Shown in pieces: positions 45,879-55,202 of a DNA stretch of 64,000 nt. Position numbers and translations under genes: made by a program. The stretch's first letter is position 1; each line of letters opens with the position of its first letter. The stretch covers positions 1 to 64,000 of the forward strand of contig CAVUFS010000011.1 of the NCBI GenBank assembly GCA_963740675.1, written 5' to 3'. The notes under the pieces are model-generated. The model was given only the letters and a program-made list of their open reading frames with translations, did no database searches and had not been told where the DNA came from. This DNA comes from CAIKMD01 sp963740675. Lineage in GTDB: Bacteria; Pseudomonadota; Alphaproteobacteria; ATCC43930; CGMCC-115725.

Positions 45879-46615
45879 GTCGATGGCTGCGGCGGCACGA
45901 TCGCCGCAAGCCGAGTCGCCAATACGCGCAGCGCGGCGGGATTGCTTCCGATCGACATATGCGGACCTCCGACTTGCGCGACGAAGCAATCCTGGTCGGA
46001 GGAAAAGCAGCTTCGCCACGCGACGATACCATCGTCTTTCGTGTAGATCGCGGTCGATGGAACCGGCAGCTTCTGATTTAGCCGTTGCAGATCGATCTCC
46101 TGGCTGTGAAACAACGCGCAGAGCCGAAACAGCCCTTCGATCGCGCTCGCGGTCGGCAAATGGAATGGGCTTGCGAGCGTGATGACCTGCCGAATTGCGT
46201 GCGGCCGATCGTAAGCAAGATCGCGCGCCATCACACCGCCAAGGCTAACGCCGACCACGCTGACCGGACCACTCAGCGCGTAAAGCTCGTCGAGCCGCGT
46301 GCGCAAACCCTGCGCGATGCGATCCGTCGGCCCCCAATTGACGCCGAGATCCCAGCCGAAAGCGCGATAACCGCAAGCCGATAAAAAGCGGCGCAGAGAC
46401 GTCGCCAGAAAATCAGTGGTCAGAAACGCTGGCACGACGAGGACAGCATGGCCGTCGCCGCGCGGGAATTCCGCGGGATCAGGCGGCACCGAGCGGTCCA
46501 TAATAAGCGCCCAGAATTCCTTTGGTAGTTTGGCATAACCAGGACGCAGAACGGCGCCCGTCCGATCGAAGAGATCGTCCAGACGCGCCGTTCCGCGCTT
46601 TGCCGCCATTGTCAT
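45875..46615 (-). CDS. alpha/beta hydrolase
   Basis: 246-residue alpha/beta-hydrolase (lipase/esterase-like). VLVVPAFLTTDFLATSLRRF contains the oxyanion region, VVGVSLGGVMARDLAYDRPH the nucleophile elbow G-x-S-x-G, and VGGPHMSIGSNP the catalytic His near the end. Start at 46615 is chosen because longer in-frame options run into the promoter of the divergent serB. Its stop overlaps the miaA start (ATGA), so it heads the miaA-ilv transcription unit or is coupled to it. Substrate unknown. Confidence 0.8.
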   Translation of the reverse strand: MTMAAKRGTARLDDLFDRTGAVLRPGYAKLPKEFWALIMDRSVPPDPAEFPRGDGHAVLVVPAFLTTDFLATSLRRFLSACGYRAFGWDLGVNWGPTDRIAQGLRTRLDELYALSGPVSVVGVSLGGVMARDLAYDRPHAIRQVITLASPFHLPTASAIEGLFRLCALFHSQEIDLQRLNQKLPVPSTAIYTKDDGIVAWRSCFSSDQDCFVAQVGGPHMSIGSNPAALRVLATRLAAIVPPQPST

Positions 46616-46706
46616 GAAACGGTTCTGACATCCGGGCTTGAGATCAGCAAGCGCCCGCGACATGTCGCTGCTTGCGTTTTGCCCTCTACTTCCCGATAAG
46701 GAAATC

Positions 46707-47610
46707 ATGACCGAAAGCGTTGTCACTCTGGTTGCCGCGCGCGGCGGCGATGCGCTCAGCGCTGCCGTGGACACCGCGCGCCAGTCGCTCGCCAAGCTGG
46801 GCGCGCGGCTCGAGCCAACCGATTGGCTGTCCGCCGGCCGCGTTTGCGACATTCCCTTCGACGACCTCGCCCCCGATCAGGCCGATGCCGGCATTCGCGC
46901 CGCGCTGGGCAGCGACGCGGCGATCGATGTGCTGGCGCAGCACACCGCCGGCCGGCGCAAGCAGCTTGCTCGTCGCCGATATGGAAGCGACCATCATCGC
47001 CAATGAGATGCTCGACGAGCTTGCCGATATCCGCGGCATCCAGACGCAGATCGCGGACATCACGCGGCGCGCGATGAATGGCGAGATCGAATTCGCCGGC
47101 GCGCTGCGCGAGCGTGTTGGGCTGCTCAAAGACATGCCGGACTCCGCACTCGCCGAGGCCGGCGCGCGCATCCGCATCAATCCCGGCGCCGCGAGCCTGG
47201 TCGCGACCATGCATAAGCACGGCGCCTATACCGCGATCGTCTCCGGCGGCTTTCGCATCTATGCCGATCGCGTGCGGCGCGAGCTCGGCTTCGACATCGC
47301 CGTCGCCAATGAGCTGATCGTCGAGGACGGCAAGCTCACGGGATGGGTCAAGGAGCCGATCCTCGGCAAGGAAGCGAAGCTCGCGACGCTGACCTTGCTC
47401 GCCGTCGAGCGGCATCTAACGCTAGACGCTGCGGTTGCGGTCGGCGACGGCGCGAATGATCTGCCGATGATCGAGGCCGCGGGCATGGGCATCGCCTATC
47501 ACGCCAAACCCATCGTCGCCGCGGCCGCAAGACTGCGCGTCGACCACAACGACCTGACGGCGCTGCTTTACGCGCAAGGCTATCGCGACGACGAGATCGT
47601 CACGCCTTAA
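46707..47610 (+). CDS. serB: phosphoserine phosphatase SerB, one-base frameshift
   Basis: Final step of serine synthesis. N-terminal ACT-like region MTESVVTLVAARGGDALSAA, then the HAD core: motif I LLVADMEATIIANEMLDELA (DxE rather than DxD), FAGALRERVGLL, motif II TAIVSGGF, and motif III VAVGDGANDLPMIEAAGMGI. The frame breaks near 46963: HTAGRRKQ in the first, LLVADMEATII in the next, one extra base. Corrected length about 300 residues. Divergent from the hydrolase-miaA unit, as in many alphaproteobacteria. Sequencing error favoured over inactivation. Confidence 0.87.
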
Positions 47611-48196
47611 TCGAGCTGAGCGGCGAGCAACGCTTCGGCCGCCGCGACCGCCCGCGTCGCGGGATGCGGCCCGCCGAAAGTCTGGGCACTGGCGTAAACA
47701 CCTTCGAACAGCAGAACGAGCTGATCGGCAAGCGATTCGGCATCGCGTGCCCCAGCCTCGCGCGCCAGATCCCGGAGCCGGCTCCGCAGCTTGCGCTTGT
47801 TCTCCTCCGCAACGCGGCGCGCCGGGTGGTCGGGCTCGGGAAATTCGGTCGCGGCGTTCGTGAACGGGCAGCCGCGCCACCCGGGCGCGACGGCAATTTT
47901 GCCAGGTAACGAAAGAGGGCCAGCAATTGCTCGCGCGGTGCGTTCGGATGGCGCGCGACGACACTGTCCCACCATTCCCAATAGCGCGTATCGCGCTCCC
48001 GCAGATAGGCGGCAACGAGTTCGTCCTTCGAGGCGAAGCTGCGATAGAGGCTCATCTTCGCCACATCCGCGGCGGCGATGACTTCATCGATGCCGACCGA
48101 CCGGATGCCTTCGCGATAGAAAAGCTCGCCCGCCGCGGCGAGCAGCCGCTCGCGCGCCGTCGCCTCCTCGGCCCGTTGGCCGTTTTTGGCCGTCAT
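47607..48196 (-). pseudogene. TetR-family regulator, frameshifted
   Basis: TetR/AcrR repressor. RERLLAAAGELFYREGIRSV then GIDEVIAAADVAKMSLYRSF and ASKDELVAAYL make the N-terminal DNA-binding domain. One base is missing near 47905; ligand-binding part resumes in another frame as KIAVAPGWRGCPFTNAATEF and DAESLADQLVLLFEGVYASA. Corrected length about 197 residues. Start at 48196 or 48217. Divergent from the MFS gene at 48305, its likely target, and its stop overlaps that of serB by three bases. Confidence 0.78.
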
Positions 48197-48304
48197 TGCT
48201 CTGCTCGCATGGCGCATGGCGCGATCTTCGTCGCATTGACAGGATAGAGACAGATCGGTATCACGACAAGATGTAGACCGGTCTGTCTCATTCGAAAGTG
48301 CGAC

Positions 48305-49588
48305 ATGAAAGCCCTCGCCCAAGCGCTGAGCCCTCGCCTCCACTACGCCTGGATCGTCGCGGTCCTGACCTTTGTCATCCTGCTGATGGCGGTGGCGGTG
48401 CGCGCCACGCCCAGCGTGCTGATCGTGCCGCTCGAGGATGCGCTGGGCTGGAGCCGCGGCGTCATTTCCTTCGCCATCTCGATCAACATCATCCTTTATG
48501 GGCTGATGGGGCCGTTCGCTGCCGCGCTGATGCAGCAGATCGGCATCCGCCGGACCGTGCTTCTGGCCCTGACCTTGATCGCCGGCAGCGTCGCCCTCAG
48601 CAGCCAGATGACGCAGACCTGGCAACTGGTCCTGACCTGGGGCTTGGGCGTCGGACTCGGCAGCGGCGTTACCGCGCTGGTTCTCGGCGCGACCATCGTC
48701 AATCGCTGGTTCAGCAAGCACCAGGGCCTGGTGATGGGCTTCATCACCGCCAGCACAGCGACCGGCAACCTTGTCTTCCTGCCGTTCCTCGCCTCGATCG
48801 CTCAGCATCACGGCTGGCAACCGGTTGTCTGGATCACCGCTGCCGCGGTCGCCGCAATGATCCCGATCGTGCGTTCCTGCTGCCGGAGACGCCGGCAGCG
48901 GTGGGGCTTCACGCCTATGGCGCGACGGTCGACAGCATCTGCCCCGCCGACCGCGCGCGCCAACCCGATCACGGTGGCCTTCAATGTCCTCGGAACCGCG
49001 TCCAAGTCAGGCGGCTTTTGGCTGCTCTTCGCCAGCTTCTTCGTCTGCGGCGCCAGCACCAACGGCCTCATCGGCACGCATCTGATCTCCTATTGCATCG
49101 ACCATGGCCTGCCCGAGGTCACCGGTGCAAGCTTGCTGGCGGCAATGGGGGTGTTCGATCTCTTCGGGACGACGATCTCGGGCTGGCTGTCGGATCGCTA
49201 TGACAGCCGCTGGTTGCTGTTCTGGTATTACGGGCTGCGCGGCCTGTCGCTGATCTACCTGCCCTATTCCGGTTTCAGCCTATATGGCCTTTCTTTCTTC
49301 GCCGTGTTCTATGGCCTGGATTGGATCGCGACCGTACCGCCAACCTTGCGGCTGACGCGCGAACTCTTCGGCAAAGAGAACGCGCCGATCGTGTTCGGCT
49401 GGCTGCTGGCCGGACATCAGCTCGGCGCCGGCGCCATCGCCTTCGAGGCCGGCGCGGTGCGGTCGGTCCTCGGCGACTATTACATCCCAGTGCTGTTGTC
49501 GGGCGGTCTCTGCATCATCGCCGCGCTGCTGGTGCTGCGCATCGGCCGCGGCACGGCGCGTGGCGGCCTCGCGACCGCCACGACCTGA
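48305..49588 (+). CDS. MFS transporter (OFA/monocarboxylate type), scrambled loop
   Basis: 427-residue, twelve-helix major facilitator. HYAWIVAVLTFVILLMAVAV opens helix 1; GVGLGSGVTALVLGATIVNR and RWFSKHQGLVMGFITASTAT are typical of the oxalate/formate-antiporter and monocarboxylate branch. Between about 48870 and 48945 the expected sequence lies in another frame (FLLPETPAAVGLHAYGA, a hallmark of this branch) and the called frame reads RSCCRRRRQRWGFTP, so two compensating indels have garbled the central cytoplasmic loop. Ends open. Divergent TetR gene probably controls it. Substrate unknown. Confidence 0.82.
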   Translation: MKALAQALSPRLHYAWIVAVLTFVILLMAVAVRATPSVLIVPLEDALGWSRGVISFAISINIILYGLMGPFAAALMQQIGIRRTVLLALTLIAGSVALSSQMTQTWQLVLTWGLGVGLGSGVTALVLGATIVNRWFSKHQGLVMGFITASTATGNLVFLPFLASIAQHHGWQPVVWITAAAVAAMIPIVRSCCRRRRQRWGFTPMARRSTASAPPTARANPITVAFNVLGTASKSGGFWLLFASFFVCGASTNGLIGTHLISYCIDHGLPEVTGASLLAAMGVFDLFGTTISGWLSDRYDSRWLLFWYYGLRGLSLIYLPYSGFSLYGLSFFAVFYGLDWIATVPPTLRLTRELFGKENAPIVFGWLLAGHQLGAGAIAFEAGAVRSVLGDYYIPVLLSGGLCIIAALLVLRIGRGTARGGLATATT

Positions 49589-49607
49589 GCGATTGCCCTG
49601 ATAGACC

Positions 49608-51188
49608 TTAGCTGTCGATCTTGACGGCGACGAAGCGCAGATCGCCCTGGCGATCGACGAGCAGCAGCACGGATTTGCGACCGGCCTTCTTCGCTTCGTC
49701 GACTTTGCTGAGGATCTGATCGGTCGTCTTCACGTCGTCTTGCGCGACTTCGACGACAACGTCGCCGGCCTTCATGCCCTTGTCGGCCGACGGCCCGCCA
49801 TTATCAACGTCGGTGATGACGACGCCGTTGACATCGTCGGAAAGACCGAAGCGTTCACGCAGCTCTGGCGTCAAATTGGCAAGCGACAGGCCAAGCGCTT
49901 TCACCGTATTGATCGCCGCTTGCGACTTTTCCTGCTTCGGCGAAGTGGATGCGACCTGCACATCTTCCTTGAGCTCGCCGACCTTCACATCGAGATCGAC
50001 CTCATTGCGCTTGCGCCAAACCATGACCTTCACGGTCTTGTCGATCGGCGTTTCGGCAACGTCGCGCGGCAATTCTTTCATATCGTTGATCGGCTTGCCG
50101 TCGAACATCAGCACGACATCGCCGGGCTGAATGCCCGCGACCTGCGCCGGGCCGCCATCATGAACGCTGGCAATCAATGCGCCTTTGGGCTTGTCGAGGC
50201 CGAGGCTCTCGGCGATCTCGTCATTAACGTTCTGGATGTTGACGCCGAGCCAGCCGCGGCGCGGATGGCCGTAATCGCGCAGTTGGTCGAGCACCGGTTT
50301 GGCGAGATCGGACGGAATGGCGAAGCCGATGCCGATCGAGCCGCCCGAAGGCGAATAGATCGCGGTGTTGATGCCGATGACATCGCCATCCATGTTGAAC
50401 ATCGGACCGCCGGAATTGCCGCGATTGATCGAGGCATCCGTCTGCAGGAAGTCATCGTATGGCCCGGAATTGATGTCGCGGGCACGCGCCGACAGGATGC
50501 CGGCGGTGACGCTGCCGCCGAGGCCGAAGGGATTGCCGATCGCGACCACCCAATCGCCGACGCGGGTCTTGTCGCTATCGCCGAATTTGACCGCAGGCAG
50601 CGGCTTGTCCGATTTGATGCGCAGCAGCGCGAGATCGGTCTTGGCGTCCTGACCGACGATCTCGGCCTTGAAATTCGTCCCGTCCTGCAGCGTGACGGTG
50701 ATCGTGTCGGCATTATCGATAACGTGGTGATTGGTCACCACGAGACCGGATGCGTCGACAATGAAGCCCGAGCCGAGCGAGGTCTGCTGCCGCGGCAGCG
50801 CGTCCTGTTGGCCCTGTCCCTGGCGGTTGCGGTTGAGGAAGTCCTTGAAGAATTGCTCGAAGGGCGAACCGGGCGGGAATTGCGGAATATCGGGCGTCGA
50901 ACGATTGCCGCCGCCACCGCGATTGCCAGGCGGGCTCGGCGTATCCGCATCATCGCCGCTGTCCTGACCCGCCTTGAGCGTCTGGGTGCTGGAAATGTTG
51001 ACCACCGCCGGCAAGAGCTTGGCGGCGAGATCAGCGAAACCGTCAGGCGCGGGCTTGGCACCGCCGATGGTCGGCAGAGCAACGAGCGCAACTAGAGCAA
51101 TGACGCAAGCCGGCAGGCGGCCGCGCGATAGGCAGCAGGCTGAAAGGCGGGCAAAGACCCGGCTCACGAGACGACCTCCCTCGGGCAT
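49608..51188 (-). CDS. degP: Do/DegP-like periplasmic serine protease (HtrA family)
   Basis: 526-residue HtrA protease/chaperone for misfolded envelope proteins. Signal sequence ACVIALVALVALPTIGGAKP; Gly/Pro-rich linker; protease domain with catalytic His155 (VVTNHHVIDNAD), Asp185 (KTDLALLRI) and Ser259 (NRGNSGGPMFN); two PDZ domains follow (GWLGVNIQNVNDEIAESLGL and FGLSDDVNGVVITDVDNGGP). Start 51188 (MPEGGRL) gives the sensible signal peptide; the frame is open to 51350. Downstream of hflK-hflC-DUF2065, the usual alphaproteobacterial order. Intact. Confidence 0.93.
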   Translation of the reverse strand: MPEGGRLVSRVFARLSACCLSRGRLPACVIALVALVALPTIGGAKPAPDGFADLAAKLLPAVVNISSTQTLKAGQDSGDDADTPSPPGNRGGGGNRSTPDIPQFPPGSPFEQFFKDFLNRNRQGQGQQDALPRQQTSLGSGFIVDASGLVVTNHHVIDNADTITVTLQDGTNFKAEIVGQDAKTDLALLRIKSDKPLPAVKFGDSDKTRVGDWVVAIGNPFGLGGSVTAGILSARARDINSGPYDDFLQTDASINRGNSGGPMFNMDGDVIGINTAIYSPSGGSIGIGFAIPSDLAKPVLDQLRDYGHPRRGWLGVNIQNVNDEIAESLGLDKPKGALIASVHDGGPAQVAGIQPGDVVLMFDGKPINDMKELPRDVAETPIDKTVKVMVWRKRNEVDLDVKVGELKEDVQVASTSPKQEKSQAAINTVKALGLSLANLTPELRERFGLSDDVNGVVITDVDNGGPSADKGMKAGDVVVEVAQDDVKTTDQILSKVDEAKKAGRKSVLLLVDRQGDLRFVAVKIDS

Positions 51189-51318
51189 GATCGGAGTGTA
51201 CGAAATGACTTTACGGGACAGGTGTGCATCAGGCCAGAGCTGTGTATTGAAATTGGACCAATATGGCCGAATTAGGGTAGCCGTTCGTGGGTGACAACTG
51301 GCCACCTGCCGCAACCCG

Positions 51319-51504
51319 TTAGCTTCTGATCGCCCATACTGCGCCGACACCGAGGATGGCCAGGGTGAGACCCGCGATCCGCAACGCCGAAACCGGCAAC
51401 AGCGCGACCTGGGCGTTCATGCGCTGCATCGCTCCCGGCAAGATGGAATAGAGCATGCCTTCGATCGCCGCGGCGAGCGCCAACGCGGTCGTGAAATCCT
51501 TCAA
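51319..51504 (-). CDS. DUF2065 (YjeT-like) membrane protein
   Basis: 61 residues with two membrane helices: LALAAAIEGMLYSILPGAMQ and LRIAGLTLAILGVGAVWAIR, the DUF2065 pattern including the E-G-x-x-Y/F-P-x-x-M loop. It overlaps hflC by four bases and occupies the conserved place between hflC and the HtrA protease; function unknown. Confidence 0.88.
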   Translation of the reverse strand: MKDFTTALALAAAIEGMLYSILPGAMQRMNAQVALLPVSALRIAGLTLAILGVGAVWAIRS

Positions 51505-52406
51505 TGCCGCGGGCCTGCGGCTGCCGCTGCACCGGCCGGCCCCAGCCCGCCAGGACCGCTCTCGAAATACTTGAAGAATTCGCTGTCCGGCGAGACGACG
51601 AAGGTCGTACCCGGGCCCGTCAAGGCATCGCGATAGGCCTGCAACGAGCGATAGAAAGAAAAGAAAGCCGGGTCTTTGCCATAAGCGTCGGCATAGATCG
51701 TGATGCTTTGCGCATCGCCTTCACCGCGCAGGATCTGAGCCTGGCGCTGGGCATCTGCGATGATCTCGATACGTTGCCGGTCGGCGTCGGCGCGGATTTG
51801 CTGTGCCTGCTGCGCGCCCTGGGCGCGGTATTGCGCGGCCTCGCGCTGGCGCTCGCTCTTCATACGCGCGTAGATCGCGTCCTCGTTCTCCTGCGGCAGA
51901 TCGGCGCGACGCAGCCGGACATCGACGACGTCGATACCGAAGCCCTTGGCCTCGTTGTTCACGTCGTCGCGGATCTCTTTCATGATGTTGGCGCGCTGCG
52001 AGGAGATCACCGCCTGCAGCTCGACATTACCGATGATCCGGCGCAACGACGCGCTGATGATGCTGCTCAAGCGCTGATCGGCCGCGGTTTCGGTGCCGAC
52101 GCTTTGATAGAACTGCAGCGGATTGATGATCTTGAACCGCGCATAGGTATCGATGATCAACCGCTTCTGGTCGGAGGCGATCACCTCTTCGGCCGGCGGC
52201 TCGAAATCAAGGATACGGCGATCGTAAATCACGACGTTTTGATAGGGCAGCTTGAACTGCAGACCCGGGTGATCGACGACGCGGACCGGCCGGCCGAACT
52301 GCAGGACGAGCGCGATCTCGGTCTGCTGCACGGTGAAGAACATCGTGTAGAGCAGGATCACGACGACGATGGCAACGCCGCCGAGGAAAGCGAGGGTGCG
52401 GCTCAT
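51501..52406 (-). CDS. hflC: FtsH-modulating SPFH protein HflC
   Basis: 301 residues; forms with HflK the large periplasmic cage around FtsH. N-terminal membrane helix FLGGVAIVVVILLYTMFFTV, SPFH domain VLQFGRPVRVVDHPGLQFKL, VIYDRRILDFEPPAEEVI, coiled coil ERQREAAQYRAQGAQQAQQI and the conserved YADAYGKDPAFFSFYRSLQA. Start overlaps the hflK stop by four bases. Intact. Confidence 0.95.
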   Translation of the reverse strand: MSRTLAFLGGVAIVVVILLYTMFFTVQQTEIALVLQFGRPVRVVDHPGLQFKLPYQNVVIYDRRILDFEPPAEEVIASDQKRLIIDTYARFKIINPLQFYQSVGTETAADQRLSSIISASLRRIIGNVELQAVISSQRANIMKEIRDDVNNEAKGFGIDVVDVRLRRADLPQENEDAIYARMKSERQREAAQYRAQGAQQAQQIRADADRQRIEIIADAQRQAQILRGEGDAQSITIYADAYGKDPAFFSFYRSLQAYRDALTGPGTTFVVSPDSEFFKYFESGPGGLGPAGAAAAAGPRH

Positions 52407-53590
52407 CGTGCGCCTCCCCGCGGATTGGCGCTGCTACTGGGTGTCGGCGTGCTGGTTGGCTGCGGTGCCGGCGAAGCTGGCACCGCGACGGGATTTGCCG
52501 GTATCGCGGGCAGCGGTAGATAGGGCAGCACGCCCGAGTTCGAGGCGGCGCGGTCGATCACGACCTTGTTTGTGCTCTTGAGGATGCTCTCCATCGTCTC
52601 GATGTAGAGCCGGCGCGCAGTCACATCCTGCGACGCCGCGTAGGATTGATAGACCGATTGGAAGCGCGCCGCGTCGCCCGTCGCCTGCAGCACGACCTGG
52701 GCCTTATAGGCTTGCGACTCCTGAGCGATGCGCGACGCATCGCCATGGGCGCGCGGCACGACGTCGTTGCGATAGGATTCGGCTTCGTTGACGGCGCGCT
52801 GCTGATCGATCTTCGCGCTTTGCACATCACGGAAAGCGTCGATCACAGGCCCCGGCGGATCGACCTTCTGCAACTGGACCTGGGTGATCTCGATCCCGGC
52901 CCCGTAGTAATCGAGAATGCCTTGCGCCAGCGCCTCCGTGTCGGTCTCGATCTTGCCACGGCCTTCGGCCAGCGCGCTCGCGATCTCGGTACGGCCGATC
53001 ACTTCGCGCATCGCGCTTTCGGCGGCGGCTTTCACCGTCACCTCGGGATTGCGGATGTTGAAGACATAGTTCTCCGCATCCTTCACCAGCCAGAAGACCG
53101 TGAAGTTGATGTCGACGATGTTCTCGTCGCCGGTCAGCATTAGCGATTCTTCCGGGACTTCGGTGGACCTGCCGACCGCCGAATTGGTGCGATAGCCGAC
53201 CTCGATACGGTTGACGCGCGTGACCGTCGGGGTCAGGGCCTCTTCGATCGGCGACGGCAGATGATAGTTGAGGCCAGGCGTCGCCTTGCGATCAAACGCG
53301 CCCCAGCGCAGCACGATGCCTTCCTGATCGGGCTCGACGCGATAGAAGCCGGAGAGCAGCCAGAGAAACACAATGATGATGAAGCCGAGCAGCCAGCCGC
53401 GGCCGCCGCCCAGGCCCGAGCCCCCACCCGGCAGCCAGCGCCTGAGGAAATTCTGCAGACCGCGGAGAGAATCTTCGAAATTCGGCGGTTGGAAACCGCC
53501 GCCGCGACCGCCGCCGCCCCAGGGGCCACCACCCGAGCCGCCGCCCGAGCCCCAGGGACCGCCACCGCTCCCGCCTTGATTCCACGACAT
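52403..53590 (-). CDS. hflK: FtsH-modulating SPFH protein HflK
   Basis: 395 residues. Gly-rich cytoplasmic start (MSWNQGGSGGGPWGSGGGSG), membrane helix LLGFIIIVFLWLLSGFYRVE, SPFH core GIVLRWGAFDRKATPGLNYH, MLTGDENIVDINFTVFWLVK, and long coiled coil (RAVNEAESYRNDVVPRAHGD). C-terminus Pro/Ser-rich. First gene of the hflK-hflC-DUF2065-HtrA unit; divergent from mrp with 140 bases between. Intact. Confidence 0.95.
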   Translation of the reverse strand: MSWNQGGSGGGPWGSGGGSGGGPWGGGGRGGGFQPPNFEDSLRGLQNFLRRWLPGGGSGLGGGRGWLLGFIIIVFLWLLSGFYRVEPDQEGIVLRWGAFDRKATPGLNYHLPSPIEEALTPTVTRVNRIEVGYRTNSAVGRSTEVPEESLMLTGDENIVDINFTVFWLVKDAENYVFNIRNPEVTVKAAAESAMREVIGRTEIASALAEGRGKIETDTEALAQGILDYYGAGIEITQVQLQKVDPPGPVIDAFRDVQSAKIDQQRAVNEAESYRNDVVPRAHGDASRIAQESQAYKAQVVLQATGDAARFQSVYQSYAASQDVTARRLYIETMESILKSTNKVVIDRAASNSGVLPYLPLPAIPANPVAVPASPAPQPTSTPTPSSSANPRGGAR

Positions 53591-53730
53591 GAAGCCCCGT
53601 TCCTCTCAGTGCTCGCTTTGCACAGCGCCCGTCATCTCTTATATGTCAGCTTGTCGTTCGCAGCGGATTGCGCGGGAGCGTTCCGATATCGGTGGCGACC
53701 GATAAAGTCAAGATCGAGAGGATCACGGGC

Positions 53731-54903
53731 ATGGCCGAGGTGATGCGCGACGATGTCCTTGCCGCGCTCAGCAAGATCATCGACCCCGATAAAGGGCAAG
53801 ACATCGTCACCCTCGGCATGGTCTCGGGCGTGCAGTTGCGGGACGGCCATGTCACTTTCGCGATCGAGGTCGAGCGCGCGCGCGCGCCGAAGCTCGAAGC
53901 ACTGCGCAAGGAAGCCGAGAAAGCGGTCGATGCACTGCCCGGTGTTCTTTCGGTGACCGCCGTGCTGACCGCCGAAAAGCCCGCGCAGCGTCCGACCGCG
54001 CCCTACGCCAAGCCGCAACAGCGCGCCGGCATGGCGCCGCCAGCGGGTCATGGCCATGCGCACGGACACGCCCATGGCCAGGAAGGCACGGCGCCGCAAA
54101 AGCCCGCCGTTGCGGGCGTCAAACACATCGTCGCCGTCGCTTCGGGCAAAGGCGGCGTCGGCAAATCGACGACCGCCGCCAATCTCGCCCTCGCCTTGAA
54201 GACGCTCGGCCTCAAGGTCGGCGTCCTCGATGCCGATATTTATGGTCCGTCGATGCCGCGCATGCTCGGCATCAGCGGCAAGCCGCGCTCCAACGACGGC
54301 AAAACGCTCGAGCCGATGGAGAACCACGGCGTCAAATGCATGTCGATGGGATTTCTCGTCACCGAGGACACGCCGACGATCTGGCGCGGGCCGATGGTGA
54401 TGAGTGCGCTGCAACAGATGTTGCGGCAGGTGAATTGGGGCGAGCTCGACGTGATGGTGGTCGACATGCCGCCCGGCACCGGCGACGCGCAGCTCACCAT
54501 GGCGCAGCAAGTGCCGCTGGCCGGCGCGGTCATCGTCTCGACGCCGCAGGACATCGCGCTGCAAGACGCACGCAAGGGACTTAACATGTTCCGCCGCGTC
54601 GACGTGCCGGTCTTGGGCTTCATCGAGAATATGAGCTACTTCCTCTGCCCGCATTGCGGCGAGCGCACCGACATCTTCAGCCATGGCGGCGCCAAGGCCG
54701 AAGCGGAAAAGCTCGGCGTCGAATTCCTCGGCGAGTTGCCGCTCGATATCGTGATCCGCGAGACCTCGGACGGCGGCAACCCGATCGTGATCGCCGAGCC
54801 GAACAGCAAATATGCCGAGACCTACCGCGCGATCGCCACGCGGCTGTGGCAGATCCTCGGCGGCGCGCAGCAGCGCCAGGCACCGAAGATCGTGGTGGAG
54901 TGA
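53731..54903 (+). CDS. mrp: Mrp/ApbC iron-sulfur carrier ATPase
   Basis: 390 residues from ATG 53731. N-terminal MIP18/DUF59 domain (VLAALSKIIDPDKGQDIVTL), a His-rich linker (GHGHAHGHAHGQ) and the ParA-type ATPase: P-loop VAVASGKGGVGKSTTAANLA (about residues 134-153), Switch region DADIYGPSMPRMLGI, and the Fe-S binding CPHCG near MSYFLCPHCGERTDIF. Transfers Fe-S clusters to apo-enzymes. Earlier in-frame starts (53668, 53695) lie in the hflK promoter region and are less likely. Intact. Confidence 0.93.
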   Translation: MAEVMRDDVLAALSKIIDPDKGQDIVTLGMVSGVQLRDGHVTFAIEVERARAPKLEALRKEAEKAVDALPGVLSVTAVLTAEKPAQRPTAPYAKPQQRAGMAPPAGHGHAHGHAHGQEGTAPQKPAVAGVKHIVAVASGKGGVGKSTTAANLALALKTLGLKVGVLDADIYGPSMPRMLGISGKPRSNDGKTLEPMENHGVKCMSMGFLVTEDTPTIWRGPMVMSALQQMLRQVNWGELDVMVVDMPPGTGDAQLTMAQQVPLAGAVIVSTPQDIALQDARKGLNMFRRVDVPVLGFIENMSYFLCPHCGERTDIFSHGGAKAEAEKLGVEFLGELPLDIVIRETSDGGNPIVIAEPNSKYAETYRAIATRLWQILGGAQQRQAPKIVVE

Positions 54904-54939
54904 GAGAGCTCTCGGCTCTTAGCTCTCAGCTTAAAATTA

Positions 54940-55019
54940 CCGTCTTCCGCGCGAAAGCGGGGACCCAGGACAGCGGCACGGCGCCAATTCTGAATTCCCG
55001 CCTACGCGGGAATGACGAT
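54940..55019. repeat. palindromic intergenic repeat (CGCGGGAATGACG type)
   Basis: CCGTCTTCCGCGCGAAAGCG at one end and AATTCCCGCCTACGCGGGAA-TGACGATG at the other pair imperfectly, the layout of the common extragenic element built on CGTCATTCCCGCGAAAGCGG. Confidence 0.65.
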
Positions 55020-55073
55020 GAAACGGATTTCGTTCTGTCAGCGATCAGCTGTCCGCTTTCAGCCAACTTTACC

Positions 55074-55154
55074 CCGTCGTTGCGAGCGAAGCGAAGCAAT
55101 CCAGTGGTTGCCCCTGGATCGCTTCGTCACGCTAAGCGCTCCTTGCGATGACGA
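55074..55154. repeat. palindromic intergenic repeat (GCGAGCGAAGCGAAGCAATCC type)
   Basis: CCGTCGTTGCGAGCGAAGCG with AAGCAATCCAG, then CTGGATCGCTTCGTCACGCT and CCTTGCGATGACGAG as the complementary arm. Second member of the family seen at 12231. Confidence 0.8.
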
Positions 55155-55202
55155 GATAACTGGCTGGTAGTTGAGAGCTGATAGCCAACAGTTATTAGCT
55201 CC

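Noticed and set aside
49740..51095. 451-codon open frame on the plus strand
   Set aside because: Antisense to the DegP-like protease with its clear catalytic triad.
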